Assembly: GCA_017303475.1 (NCBI GenBank)
Contig: JAFLBO010000005.1
Span: 62,001 to 126,000 of the forward strand
DNA from: Chitinophagales bacterium
GTDB taxonomy: Bacteria > Bacteroidota > Bacteroidia > Chitinophagales > Saprospiraceae
Reading direction: 5' to 3'
DNA length: 64,000 bases
The notes below the pieces were generated by a model that saw nothing but the letters and a program-made list of their open reading frames with translations, was not told the DNA's origin and ran no database searches. Positions 44,358 to 53,167 of the stretch are shown one piece after another; position 1 is the first letter of the stretch, and each line of letters begins with the position of its first letter. A program made the position numbers and the translations under genes.

Positions 44358-45029
44358 ATGAAAAAACATCTCATTGCTCCCTCCGTGCTGGCAGCCGATT
44401 TTTCCCGCCTGTCAGAAGAAATTAATATGGTAAACGGCTCTGAAGCCGACTGGTTTCATCTGGACGTGATGGACGGCCGTTTTGTGCCCAATATCACGTT
44501 CGGCATGTTCATCGTTGAGGCTATTGGTCGCCTGGCCAAAAAACCGCTGGATGTGCACCTGATGATTGTGGAGCCGGAAAAATACATTGAACAATTCCGT
44601 AAAGCTGGCGCTGAAGTAATTACGGTGCACGCAGAAGCCTGCACGCATTTGCATCGTACTGTGCATCAGATTAAAGAAACAGGCGCCAAGGCAGGAGTGG
44701 CACTCAACCCGCATACCCCAGTTTCGGTGCTGGAAGAATTGATCGAAGATATTGACCTGGTCTGCCTCATGTCGGTAAACCCGGGCTTTGGCGGACAAAA
44801 ATTCATATACCAAAGTTTGCCTAAAACGCGAAAGCTGAAGGAGCTCATCATTCATAGCAATTCTCAGGCCCTGATTGAAATAGACGGCGGCGTGGGTTTG
44901 CACAATGCCGAAAGTTTGCTCCAGGCCGGTGCAGATGTGCTGGTGGCCGGCAATAGTGTTTTTGCTGCCAAAGACCCTGTGGCAACTATTGCGCAGTTAA
45001 AAGCGTTTGAAGCCAGATTCGATTTCTAA
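44358..45029 (+). CDS. rpe: Ribulose-phosphate 3-epimerase
   Basis: Interconverts ribulose 5-phosphate and xylulose 5-phosphate in the pentose phosphate pathway. The 223-residue TIM barrel shows the family motifs: APSVLAADFSRL, HLDVMDGRFVPNITFG (catalytic Asp in LDVMDG), VHLMIVEPE, MSVNPGFGGQKFI and EIDGGVGLHNA (second catalytic Asp), AGADVLVAGNSVF for phosphate binding. It is normal in length. It lies 12 bp after the exonuclease gene and 27 bp before the LptF/G permease gene. Confidence 0.97.
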   Translation: MKKHLIAPSVLAADFSRLSEEINMVNGSEADWFHLDVMDGRFVPNITFGMFIVEAIGRLAKKPLDVHLMIVEPEKYIEQFRKAGAEVITVHAEACTHLHRTVHQIKETGAKAGVALNPHTPVSVLEELIEDIDLVCLMSVNPGFGGQKFIYQSLPKTRKLKELIIHSNSQALIEIDGGVGLHNAESLLQAGADVLVAGNSVFAAKDPVATIAQLKAFEARFDF

Positions 45030-45056
45030 TTCAGACGTTTAAGCGCAAATATTGGC

Positions 45057-46616
45057 ATGAAAAAAATTGATAAACTACTACTAACCAGTTCTGTCGGACC
45101 GTTTGCGGTAGCATTTTTCATTGCCGTATTCGTACTGGTAATCCAGATCATGTGGTTGTATATCGATGAGATAGCCGGCAAAGGGGTTAGCTTTTTCATT
45201 ATGCTGGAACTGGTGGGCTATATGTCTGTCACCGTATTCCCCATGGCTCTGCCTATTGCGGTGCTGATAGCCTCAGTGATGGTAATGGGTGGTTTGGCAG
45301 AGCGTTATGAACTGTCGAGTATGAAAAGTGCGGGTGTACCACTGATCCGGGTCATGCGCACTTTGATCATTATGTCGGCCGGTATTGCTCTTTTTAGTTA
45401 TGTCTGTTCAGATTACCTTATTCCTATAGCCAACCTTAAGTTCCGGACCCGACTTTTCGATATTCGCAAGGCAAAACCAGCCTTGACTATGGAGAAGGGG
45501 GTGTTTAATGAAGATTTTAGGCAGTTTGTGATTCGACTTGGGGATAAATTGCCGGATGGTGAGACGATTCGGGATGTCATGATTGAAGATCAGAGCAATT
45601 TGGGACAGGTAAAGTTCAATCAGATCCTGGCCGATAGCGGTCAGATGTATACCACTGCCGACAAGCGGTTCTTTGTGATGAACCTGTACGATGGAATGCA
45701 ATATCAGGAGCCCGGCAACCAGGGGCCCAACAGCAACCAACGGAAATTTCCTTTTATCCGAACGCAATTCAAATCCTGGTCTAAAGTGTGGGATATGCGG
45801 GAGTTTGAGTTGGTGCGTACAGATGAGGACCGGCTAAGTAAGCAGCGTACCTTCCTCAGTATGAGTGAATTGAGGTCAAATATGGACTCCCTGGCGGTCA
45901 AGATTAAGGATGCAGGTCAATTGGCGGTAAGTGATATGCTTATCAATGTAAAACGAAAGCCAACACCGCCAATACCGCAGATAGATACCAGTAAGAGAGT
46001 AGACGCCCGCACCAGAGAAGGGCTGAGGGTTACAGAAGAACTCAGGCGTGCCAATAAGGCCGCCAATTCCGGACCCAATCTGCCGGTTCAGGAACTCAAT
46101 AAACCACTTACACAATACAGCTCTTTGCTGGAAACCTTCCGGGACAGGGACAAAAGCACCCTGATGAAAGAGGCCAAAACCCGACATGGACTTGCCCGAA
46201 ACATCGTAGAAACCAGAAAAAACCAGGTAATTGCGCGCAGGCTGGAGTGGGTTAAAACCGGGTATGAACTGTACAACAAGTATAGTTTTGCATTGGTGTG
46301 TTTTATCTTTCTGTTTGTTGGGGCTCCCATGGGCGCTATTATCAGGAAAGGTGGTTTTGGCTATCCTATTCTGGTATCTATCATCTTCTTTGTCACCTTC
46401 GTATTTCTGGCCATTCTTTGCCGAAAACTGGCAGAGGCCTACATTATGTCGCCATTTTGGGCAGCCATGACTCCCTGCGGCATTCTTGCACTGATAGGCA
46501 TTTACGTTACCAGAAAAGCCATGAACGACTCACAACTCTTTAGCATGGAGCCACTTGAGCGTTTGATCAATCGAATCAGGAAATGGACAAGTCTCAAAAA
46601 GCTGGAAGCGGCATAA
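45057..46616 (+). CDS. LptF/LptG-family LPS export permease
   Basis: Inner-membrane subunit of the ABC machine that extracts lipopolysaccharide and passes it to the periplasmic bridge. It is 519 residues: N-terminal three helices (about 15-115, with MALPIAVLIASVMVMGGLAE and the coupling ERYELSSMKSAGVPL), a long periplasmic beta-jellyroll region, and three C-terminal helices (about 405-490). It is longer than the E. coli proteins because of a large middle region with charged, helical inserts (about 265-390). Whether it is LptF or LptG cannot be decided here. Its end overlaps the PAP2 gene by 34 bp. Confidence 0.92.
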   Translation: MKKIDKLLLTSSVGPFAVAFFIAVFVLVIQIMWLYIDEIAGKGVSFFIMLELVGYMSVTVFPMALPIAVLIASVMVMGGLAERYELSSMKSAGVPLIRVMRTLIIMSAGIALFSYVCSDYLIPIANLKFRTRLFDIRKAKPALTMEKGVFNEDFRQFVIRLGDKLPDGETIRDVMIEDQSNLGQVKFNQILADSGQMYTTADKRFFVMNLYDGMQYQEPGNQGPNSNQRKFPFIRTQFKSWSKVWDMREFELVRTDEDRLSKQRTFLSMSELRSNMDSLAVKIKDAGQLAVSDMLINVKRKPTPPIPQIDTSKRVDARTREGLRVTEELRRANKAANSGPNLPVQELNKPLTQYSSLLETFRDRDKSTLMKEAKTRHGLARNIVETRKNQVIARRLEWVKTGYELYNKYSFALVCFIFLFVGAPMGAIIRKGGFGYPILVSIIFFVTFVFLAILCRKLAEAYIMSPFWAAMTPCGILALIGIYVTRKAMNDSQLFSMEPLERLINRIRKWTSLKKLEAA

Positions 46617-47230
46617 GCTATCTGTGGGAGAACAAGTGGTTTTTTGTGCCCATGCTTGTTTTCTTTGTGGGTGGGGGATTGCTGGCCTGGCTAGTGCCAT
46701 ACGGCCAGGAAATTGTGTGGCTTAACAGCGCCCGCGTGGAGCCTTTCAATTCGTTGTTTCATGGAATCACCTTTGGCGGCGAAGCCTGGGCGTATTTGCT
46801 TTTTGGGGCGCCGGTATTGTGGCTAAAACCAAGATTTGGCCTTATTCTGGCATTCACAGGTTTGTTGTCCATGCCGTTAATGTATAGCCTCAAAGATGCC
46901 ATCGGCGTGGATAGGCCGGTGACTTATTTTGAAAAGAGATCAGCCCTGCATGAGGTGGTATTGGTGCCAGAGGTGGAAATGAACCGGGGACAAACCAGTT
47001 TTCCTTCAGGACACAGCATGGCTGGTTTTGCTTTGTTTGGTATGCTTTCCCTGATGCTTCCCCGAAAACACCAGAAATGGGGTGCTGCTTTCGCTTGTTT
47101 GGCCATACTGGTGGGGATTTCCAGAATTTTTCTGGTGCAACACTTTTTGGTGGATGTGCTGGCTGGTGGCTGGTTGGGACTGATGATGTGTAGTCTGGTG
47201 TGGCTGGCTGCGAGAAGAGTGAGTGAGTGA
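46583..47230 (+). CDS. PAP2-superfamily membrane phosphatase
   Basis: Integral-membrane phosphatase, 215 residues, with about five transmembrane helices. All three PAP2 motifs are complete: KDAIGVDRP (K-x6-RP), FPSGHSM (PSGH), and SRIFLVQHFLVDVLAG (SR-x5-H-x3-D). Substrates are typically undecaprenyl pyrophosphate or phosphatidic acid-type lipids; next to the LptF/G gene a role in lipid or cell-wall carrier recycling is a reasonable inference. The start overlaps the permease gene by 34 bp. Its last four codons (RVSE then TGA) are encoded by a GAGT repeat tract. Confidence 0.93.
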   Translation: MDKSQKAGSGISYLWENKWFFVPMLVFFVGGGLLAWLVPYGQEIVWLNSARVEPFNSLFHGITFGGEAWAYLLFGAPVLWLKPRFGLILAFTGLLSMPLMYSLKDAIGVDRPVTYFEKRSALHEVVLVPEVEMNRGQTSFPSGHSMAGFALFGMLSLMLPRKHQKWGAAFACLAILVGISRIFLVQHFLVDVLAGGWLGLMMCSLVWLAARRVSE

Positions 47231-47248
47231 GTGAGTGAGTGAGTGAGT
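47217..47248. repeat. GAGT tetranucleotide tract, end of PAP2 gene to OppB-like start
   Basis: Eight perfect GAGT units, the reverse complement of the CACT/ACTC tracts near 23.8 and 39.7 kb. It contains the PAP2 stop codon and stops 4 bp before the ATG at 47253. Confidence 0.92.
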
Positions 47249-47252
47249 TGAC

Positions 47253-48305
47253 ATGTATTATTTACGCAGAATACTTTATGGACTTTTGGTAATGATCCTG
47301 GTGGTGTGCATCATCACTGGCATTATCTTTTTAGCTCCGGTTGATCCGGCTCAGTTAACTTTTGGGCAGCGCAGTGATGTGAGCACCGTAAAAGCTAAAA
47401 CTGCAGAACTTGGGCTTGATCAACCATTATATGTGCAACTTGGACGCTATCTGACTGATGTTTCCCCGATTGCTGTACTGGAAATAAACCCTGAAAATGC
47501 CCGTAAATATGGCTATCAGGTGATTTGGCCATGGGCAGATGGTCGGGCATTGGTGGGTAAAGTCCCTTATCTGCGCGAGTCGTTTCAATCCGGCAGGCCG
47601 GTTTCCGAGATTCTGACTGATGCCATTCCGACCACTGCGTTGCTGGCAACTGCTGCCATGTTGCTGGCCATATTTTTAGGAGTACTTTTTGGTATAATCT
47701 CTGCTTTAAGGCCTAATAGCTGGATAGATCACTGTATTTCTGTAGTTTCGGTATTTGGCTATTCTTTGCCTTCATATGTAGCTGCCATGCTTTTTGCATT
47801 GGTATTTGGGTTTGCACTCAGTCATTGGACTGGCCTGGAGATACAGGGAAGCTTGCGGGTAATTGATGATTTTGGTGAATGGCAATGGCGCTGGCAGAAC
47901 CTGATATTGCCTGCATTGGCTTTGGGTTTGAGGCCTGTGGCCTTGATTACGCAACTCACCAGAAGCACCATGCTGGAGGTTTTGACGCAGGATTTTGTGC
48001 GTACTGCCAGGGCAAAAGGGTTGTCTGAAAAGGTGGTATTGGTCAAACATGCTTTGCGAAATGCCCTAAACCCTTTGATTTCGGCCATTTCCGGTTGGTT
48101 TGCAGCATTGCTCACCGGAGCATTTTTTGTAGAAAGTGTATTTAATTTCAAAGGCCTGGGAGATGTTACTGTTCAGGCATTATTGAATTTTGATATTCCG
48201 GTGGTGCTGGGCAGCGTATTATTTACCTCTTCGGTATTCATTGCCATCAATATCCTTTCAGATATTCTTTACGCCTGGGCCGACCCCAGGGTAAAGCTGT
48301 CTTAG
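47253..48305 (+). CDS. Dipeptide/oligopeptide-type ABC transporter permease (OppB/DppB family)
   Basis: Inner-membrane permease subunit of a peptide/nickel-type importer, 350 residues with six helices. The N-terminal helix (RRILYGLLVMILVVCIITGIIF) is typical of OppB, and the EAA loop is DFVRTARAKGLSEKVVLVKH followed by ALRNALNPLI and GAFFVESVF. An unusually long periplasmic segment lies between helix 1 and 2 (about residues 28-125). No ATPase, second permease or binding-protein gene is next to it, so partners must be elsewhere. It ends the operon begun at 43.6 kb. Confidence 0.93.
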   Translation: MYYLRRILYGLLVMILVVCIITGIIFLAPVDPAQLTFGQRSDVSTVKAKTAELGLDQPLYVQLGRYLTDVSPIAVLEINPENARKYGYQVIWPWADGRALVGKVPYLRESFQSGRPVSEILTDAIPTTALLATAAMLLAIFLGVLFGIISALRPNSWIDHCISVVSVFGYSLPSYVAAMLFALVFGFALSHWTGLEIQGSLRVIDDFGEWQWRWQNLILPALALGLRPVALITQLTRSTMLEVLTQDFVRTARAKGLSEKVVLVKHALRNALNPLISAISGWFAALLTGAFFVESVFNFKGLGDVTVQALLNFDIPVVLGSVLFTSSVFIAINILSDILYAWADPRVKLS

Positions 48306-48322
48306 TCACTTCAATAAAGGGT

Positions 48323-48358
48323 AAAAAAAGAGCCGCTCTGGATCATCCGGAGCGGCTC
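48323..48358 (-). terminator. Rho-independent terminator of the histone H1-like gene
   Basis: GAGCCGCTC (48330-48338) and GAGCGGCTC (48350-48358), with inner GG/CC pairing. On the minus strand seven T follow the stem. Confidence 0.92.
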
Positions 48359-48382
48359 AAAAAATCTTTTTTCAGCTCAGAA

Positions 48383-48568
48383 TTACTTCTCGGAGCGGGC
48401 GTTTTTGGTGTCCAATACGTCTTTACGCAGATCGGTAGCCAGGCCTTTCAGTTCCTGCATAGCCTTGCGTACGCGAGCGCCTGCAGCGTTGTTGCCGGAA
48501 TAGAACTTGTTTACGTCAGCTTCGATTTCAGCTACCTTTTGTTTGATGTCGTTGAAGATCTTACTCAT
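48383..48568 (-). CDS. Histone H1-like (Hc1 type) small basic protein
   Basis: A 61-residue helical protein, MSKIFNDIKQKVAEIEADVN then NNAAGARVRKAMQELKGLAT and DLRKDVLDTKN. It matches the short Bacteroidota proteins named histone H1 or Hc1-like, with the conserved F-Y and GARVRKxMQ. Those are thought to bind nucleic acid, but this member is only mildly basic and has no Ala/Lys tail, so condensation of DNA is not certain. It is monocistronic, with its own terminator. Confidence 0.85.
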   Translation of the reverse strand: MSKIFNDIKQKVAEIEADVNKFYSGNNAAGARVRKAMQELKGLATDLRKDVLDTKNARSEK

Positions 48569-48734
48569 GATTTTGATTGGTAAAATGTTAGCAATTACGG
48601 CCGTAAAAGTATGATTTTATGCTAACTTCCAAGCGATTTGGTCTTTTTTGATCGATTTTAAGGTAAAATTTTCAAACAAATTCGGTTGAAGCGCAAAATC
48701 CGGCTGATTTTCAAGTGGTTACGCATAATAGGTT

Positions 48735-48806
48735 GAAGGGTACATGAATGGGCTTGAAATGTGAAAGAAATGTTGGCTATCCACTTCTTCCATGCATGTA
48801 CCCTTC
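48735..48806 (-). terminator. Hairpin beyond the Arg/His-rich protein gene, possible terminator
   Basis: GAAGGGTACATG (48735-48746) pairs with CATGTACCCTTC (48795-48806), 12 bp perfect, loop about 48 nt, with ATGG/CCAT pairing further in. No T-run follows on the minus strand, so its role is uncertain. Confidence 0.45.
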
Positions 48807-48813
48807 CTTGTGC

Positions 48814-49761
48814 TTAATGCCTTCTACCGCGTGTTTTTGTAGTAGTCGTTTTTTTAACGCCTACATTGCCATTACGGCCTTTTTTACCCACGGTAGTAGT
48901 TTTGGTTTCTTTCACTCTGCCATTGCGGGTTTTGGTAGTGGTAGTAGTACGTTTGGCTGCAACTTTACCGCCATGAGGTCCACGCGCCTTTACCACTGTG
49001 GTGGTGCGGGTATGTACCACGGTTGAGTGACGACGATGTGGAGCATACACCGCATGTGCGCGGTGAACCCGGTGTACATGCACAACATGACAGTGGGCAC
49101 GATATGGACGTACACGAACATGATAAACAGCCCATGGGTGCGGACGCCAAGGGCGCCACCAGGTTGGATAAAGTCCCCAGCGCCATGGAGATACCCACAC
49201 CCGATAGGCAGGCGCATACATGAACCTCACCGGACGCCAAACCCATACATTGACCACAATACGCACAGGTGCGCGCTGGGCCTGAGGGCCTTTGTTTCGG
49301 CCATTACTGGCAGCTTCCTCTTCAAAAGGTTCGGCAAAGGTTTGTTCTCCGTAGAGGTCTTCGTCGCCCACAATTTGCAGGATTGCGGTTTCCTCGCCGG
49401 TTTTTTCAATTTCAATAACGGCCACATCCTGCACCTCGTTTTCGCTCATAACGGCTTGAAGCACAAGTGCATGAACGTCGCCGCTGTTACGGTCTTCCAC
49501 CCGGATGTAATCAATTTTGCCGTCTTCGTTCAAGTCCAGGTTGTTAACGTCGCTGTTTTCAGAGTTGAGCCGTTTTTCAAAGTCTTCCGGCGACTCAGAT
49601 TTTTTAAACAGTTCAATGGCTGCTTCCAGACTGAAATGATCGCCTGGCAGCCCGGTGCTGTCCATTTCCATTTCCTCCGCCTCTTCCTGGGCTGTGAGAG
49701 GGAAAGCAACGAGCGCAAGCAAAAAGGCTGCTGCGATGGGGAGAAATTTTAGTGTTTTCAT
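48814..49761 (-). CDS. Exported protein with Arg/His/Trp-rich middle and Thr/Lys/Arg-rich tail
   Basis: Unrecognised 315-residue protein. The signal peptide is MKTLKFLPIAAAFLLALVAF, cleavage near LTAQE. An acidic N-terminal domain of about 130 residues carries an EF-hand-like calcium motif (DLNEDGKIDYIRVED). Then composition changes sharply: a segment rich in Trp, Arg and Pro (RVWVSPWRWGLYPTWWRPWR), then His/Val/Arg (HVVHVHRVHRAHAVY), and finally Thr runs with Lys and Arg (TTTTTKTRNGRVKETKTTT). The second half is extremely basic. A role in binding an acidic surface polymer or metal is only a guess. ATG at 49761 was chosen for its signal peptide. Confidence 0.75.
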   Translation of the reverse strand: MKTLKFLPIAAAFLLALVAFPLTAQEEAEEMEMDSTGLPGDHFSLEAAIELFKKSESPEDFEKRLNSENSDVNNLDLNEDGKIDYIRVEDRNSGDVHALVLQAVMSENEVQDVAVIEIEKTGEETAILQIVGDEDLYGEQTFAEPFEEEAASNGRNKGPQAQRAPVRIVVNVWVWRPVRFMYAPAYRVWVSPWRWGLYPTWWRPWRPHPWAVYHVRVRPYRAHCHVVHVHRVHRAHAVYAPHRRHSTVVHTRTTTVVKARGPHGGKVAAKRTTTTTKTRNGRVKETKTTTVGKKGRNGNVGVKKTTTTKTRGRRH

Positions 49762-49944
49762 GATCGGTGGTAAAATTTGATTGTGAACAATGTCGGTCTG
49801 GGTGTTAAAAAAACAGGGAGCCTGCCGGCAGTTAGCAGTTTGGACAGGGTAGGGGAGCATTGGTTTAACGCTACCCGGATATTTTTATTGATGATCTTTT
49901 TTACCTGAGCTTCATTGGCGGGTTCTGTGCATCTTTGCCCCACT

Positions 49945-51264
49945 ATGGTGAACATGCCGTTGCTACAACTGAACGATGATTTCCGGTATGCCCTGGATAT
50001 GCTGGAAAAAACAGAGTCCAACCTGTTTATTACAGGTAAGGCGGGCACAGGTAAAAGTACCCTTTTGCAGTTGTTTCGCAATACATCTCGCAAGAAAATA
50101 GCCGTATTGGCTCCAACAGGAGTGGCAGCATTAAATGTTCAGGGACAAACCATTCACTCTTTTTTTGGGTTCCCGCCTAGAATCATCACCCCGGCCGAAG
50201 CTTCCAGAAAGGTTACCAGAAAAGACTTGTTGCGGGTATACAAAAATCTGCAGGTGTTGATTATCGATGAGATTTCCATGGTACGGGCGGATATGCTGGA
50301 TGGGATGGATAAGTTTTTGAGGATTAACAGAGAGAATTTTCAGCCATTTGGCGGGGTGCAAGTGGTGTTTTTTGGCGATTTGTTTCAGTTGCCGCCAGTG
50401 GTTACCCGCGATCCGGTGGAATCCTCCTATTTCAGCGATTACTACGAGTCGCCGTATTTTTTCTCAGCCAAAATATTTCAGGATCAGGATTTTAGTTTGG
50501 AACCCCTGGAGTTGCGTAAGGTATACCGACAGGAATCCCGGCATTTTTTGCGCCTGCTGGAGGCAGTTCGTGTGAATCAGCTGGATTATGATGATCTGGA
50601 GGACCTGAATGAGCGGCACGACCCAAAGTTTGCTGTTACGGAAGGTTTTATTACCCTTTGTGCCCGCAATGCGACTGCCGACCGCATAAACCAAAAAGAA
50701 CTGTCGCTCCTGGATAGTCCGGAATTTGAGTTTACAGCCGAAGTAAAAGGTCAGTTTGACCCGGCCTTGTATCCTACAGAGTTTTCCCTGCGCCTGCGCA
50801 AGGGCGCACAGGTGATGTTTGTGCGCAATGATATTGAAGAAAGGCAGTTTGTCAACGGAACCATTGGTAAAATCACTCAGTTGAAACAGGATACCATTGT
50901 AGTAGAAACAGAAGACCCGGCCACAGGGAAAAAACGGAAAATCGAGGTGTATAAATCAGAATGGGATGTTATACGCTACAAAGGTGGCGCCACCGGAGGG
51001 ATTGAAACTGAAACGGTAGGCTCTTTTACGCAGTACCCATTAAAATTGGCCTGGGCTATTACCATTCACAAAAGTCAGGGTAAAACTTTTGACAAGGTGC
51101 TTATTGATTTAGGGGGAGGAGCTTTTGAACATGGCCAATTATATGTAGCTTTGAGTCGCTGCCGAACCCTGGAAGGCGTAGTATTGCGTCAACCCATTCG
51201 AATGCAGGATGTGATTACCGACGAACGTGTGGTGGTATTTTATGAAACTAAATTTGACCGTTAA
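49945..51264 (+). CDS. Pif1/RecD-like DNA helicase
   Basis: SF1B 5'-3' DNA helicase, 439 residues, cytoplasmic. Motif I is ITGKAGTGKSTLL, motif Ia APTGVAAL, motif II LIIDEISMV, motif III FFGDLFQLPPV, motif IV QVMFVRND, motif V AITIHKSQGKTFD and motif VI YVALSRCRTLEGV. It is compact, with no extra domains, typical of Bacteroidota Pif1-like proteins, which probably unwind G4 or stalled forks. The frame extends to a TTG at 49915; the ATG at 49945 is preferred (another ATG is 9 bp further). It lies alone between two divergent or unrelated genes. Confidence 0.93.
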   Translation: MVNMPLLQLNDDFRYALDMLEKTESNLFITGKAGTGKSTLLQLFRNTSRKKIAVLAPTGVAALNVQGQTIHSFFGFPPRIITPAEASRKVTRKDLLRVYKNLQVLIIDEISMVRADMLDGMDKFLRINRENFQPFGGVQVVFFGDLFQLPPVVTRDPVESSYFSDYYESPYFFSAKIFQDQDFSLEPLELRKVYRQESRHFLRLLEAVRVNQLDYDDLEDLNERHDPKFAVTEGFITLCARNATADRINQKELSLLDSPEFEFTAEVKGQFDPALYPTEFSLRLRKGAQVMFVRNDIEERQFVNGTIGKITQLKQDTIVVETEDPATGKKRKIEVYKSEWDVIRYKGGATGGIETETVGSFTQYPLKLAWAITIHKSQGKTFDKVLIDLGGGAFEHGQLYVALSRCRTLEGVVLRQPIRMQDVITDERVVVFYETKFDR

Positions 51265-51382
51265 TGGCAAAAAAACAACTTGAATGCGCCAACCTTTTGC
51301 CACAAAACGACTTTCTTTGAGGCAACCATATAAACCCGAATAGCTTCATTTCATGCGTACATTCTTTACACATTATCCAAAC

Positions 51383-53029
51383 ATGAAAAAAACTACCTGC
51401 TTTCTCCTGTTTTTATGGCTTGCCGGCGGCATCCTTCAAGCTCAAACACTTGCTCCCGAGCGCCGTTCAGGCGAGCTTATTGTGCAAATTCAGCCTGGTA
51501 AGCAGGTGGGAACTGTACTGGCCGACCTTAACCGTAGCACAGGCATTACATTCACCGTAAAACAAACCCTTGCTGCCGATTGGCACATGTACCTGCTCCA
51601 GTACCCGGAACAGCAGGATCAGGCCGCGGATGTGCTGCAAAAAGTACGCCGTGTGCGGGATATTGTGCTGGCACAATACAACAGCAAGGTCCAGGAGCGC
51701 AGCCTGGAGCCAAACGATACCGAATGGTGGCGTCAGGGCGATATGACCTTTATCAAAGCCCCTGAAATGTGGGCGGCAACTACCGGCGGACTTACCCCGG
51801 CAGGTGATACCATAGTAATCGCGGTATTGGAAAAAGGTGCGCTGATGACACACCCGGACCTGGCGCCAAACCGTTTCTGGAACTGGCATGACATTCCAGG
51901 CAATGATATTGACGATGATGGAAACGGTTATACTGATGATTTTGGTGGATGGAATCCACAAACTTTCGCTGATGATATGGGCACCAAAGGCTATCATGGT
52001 ACTGCTGTGAATGGTATTATTGGCGCCAGAGGCAATAACCAGCAGGGTATCAGTGGCATAAACTGGACGGTTAAATTGCTTAACGTAGCTGGTATGGATT
52101 ACGAAAGCGAAATCATTCAGGGCTATCAGTACGTGGGCAAAATGCGTAAGCAATACAACCAGACCAATGGCGCTAAAGGCGCCTTTGTGGTAGCCACCAA
52201 TGCTTCTTTCGGTTTCGATGAGGAGTTTGCCGAGGATCACCCGGTATGGTGCGCTTTGTACGATTCTCTGGGAAAACTGGGCGTACTTAGTGTAGGTGCT
52301 ACATCCAATGCCAATGTGAATGTGGATGAAAAAGGAGATATGCCTACTTCCTGCACCAGCGAATACCTCATTACCGTAACCAATATTACCAAAGCAGGTT
52401 CCAAAGTGTTTCTGGCAGGATATGGCAGTATGAGCATCGACCTGGGAGCGCCAGGCAGCGATACCTATTCTACCTTTAACAGCGGAGGACAGAACAATGA
52501 TATACCTTCTTATGGAATTATTGGGGGCTGTTCGGCAGCTGCGCCGCACGTAACCGGTAGTATTGGCTTGTTGTATAGCCTGGATTGTGAACCATTTACC
52601 AGTGATGCTACTTCCAATCCAACTGTTTGTGCGCGCAGGGTTAGGGACGCTATTTTGCTCAATGTGGAACCTAACGAAACCCTGAACGGGATAACCAGCA
52701 CAGGCGGGCACTTGAATTTGAGCAATGCTTTAGCGAGTGTAAGAGAGCTTTGCAAGGGCGCTAAGGTGGGTCCACTGGAGATTCTGGAGGTTCAAACATC
52801 TGCAGAAGGCAACAAATTCCGGGTGTTTTACCAGACGCCCTTGTTTCAGGCCTACAATTTCCGGGTATTCAATATGCTGGGGCAGTTGATGTATGAGCAG
52901 GAAATAAATCCACAGCAATTTTCGGAAAATTACATTGATTTTGAAACTTATTACTGGCCTGCAGGCGTTTATGTGATGTCGATTGGCAGGGGAGATGTGG
53001 TAAAATCAAGAAAATTTCCAAAAATTTAA
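51383..53029 (+). CDS. Subtilase-like S8 protein with altered Asp site and T9SS-type tail
   Basis: Exported protein of the subtilisin (S8) family, 548 residues. Signal peptide MKKTTCFLLFLWLAGGILQA is followed by an inhibitor-like prodomain (ELIVQIQPGKQVGTVLADLN). In the catalytic domain His205 (YHGTAV), oxyanion Asn273 (TNASFGF) and Ser384 (GGCSAAAPHVTG) are present, but the strand with the catalytic Asp reads IAVLEKGALMTHPDL, with Glu150 in place of Asp. The C-terminal 85 residues (VGPLEILEVQTSAEGNKF to KSRKFPKI) look like a type IX sorting domain. It may be secreted and possibly inactive or altered in activity. An upstream ATG at 51353 is also possible. Confidence 0.88.
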   Translation: MKKTTCFLLFLWLAGGILQAQTLAPERRSGELIVQIQPGKQVGTVLADLNRSTGITFTVKQTLAADWHMYLLQYPEQQDQAADVLQKVRRVRDIVLAQYNSKVQERSLEPNDTEWWRQGDMTFIKAPEMWAATTGGLTPAGDTIVIAVLEKGALMTHPDLAPNRFWNWHDIPGNDIDDDGNGYTDDFGGWNPQTFADDMGTKGYHGTAVNGIIGARGNNQQGISGINWTVKLLNVAGMDYESEIIQGYQYVGKMRKQYNQTNGAKGAFVVATNASFGFDEEFAEDHPVWCALYDSLGKLGVLSVGATSNANVNVDEKGDMPTSCTSEYLITVTNITKAGSKVFLAGYGSMSIDLGAPGSDTYSTFNSGGQNNDIPSYGIIGGCSAAAPHVTGSIGLLYSLDCEPFTSDATSNPTVCARRVRDAILLNVEPNETLNGITSTGGHLNLSNALASVRELCKGAKVGPLEILEVQTSAEGNKFRVFYQTPLFQAYNFRVFNMLGQLMYEQEINPQQFSENYIDFETYYWPAGVYVMSIGRGDVVKSRKFPKI

Positions 53030-53036
53030 AATCAGG

Positions 53037-53069
53037 TTTGGATTTTAGATTGCAGTGGTTTTACCTTTG
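53037..53069 (+). promoter_or_regulatory. Promoter for tRNA-Arg
   Basis: TTTG (53037-53040), 21-bp spacer, then TACCTTTG (53062-53069), a full two-box Bacteroidota promoter ending 22 bp before the tRNA. Confidence 0.7.
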
Positions 53070-53091
53070 CGACCCGAAATCAAAAGGGATT

Positions 53092-53167
53092 GGCTCCGTA
53101 GCTTAATGGATAGAGCATCTGACTACGGATCAGAAGGTTAGAGGTTCGAGTCCTCTCGGAGTCACCA
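53092..53167 (+). tRNA. tRNA-Arg (anticodon ACG)
   Basis: A 76-nt cloverleaf: acceptor GGCTCCG with CGGAGTC (one G-T pair), anticodon stem TCTGA/TCAGA around loop CTACGGA giving ACG, T-arm with GGTTCGAGTCC, and an encoded CCA at 53165-53167. ACG reads CGN codons after inosine modification. Confidence 0.97.

Noticed and set aside
51467..52711. 414-codon open frame on the minus strand
   Set aside because: It is antisense to the subtilase gene and has no recognisable motif or start context.
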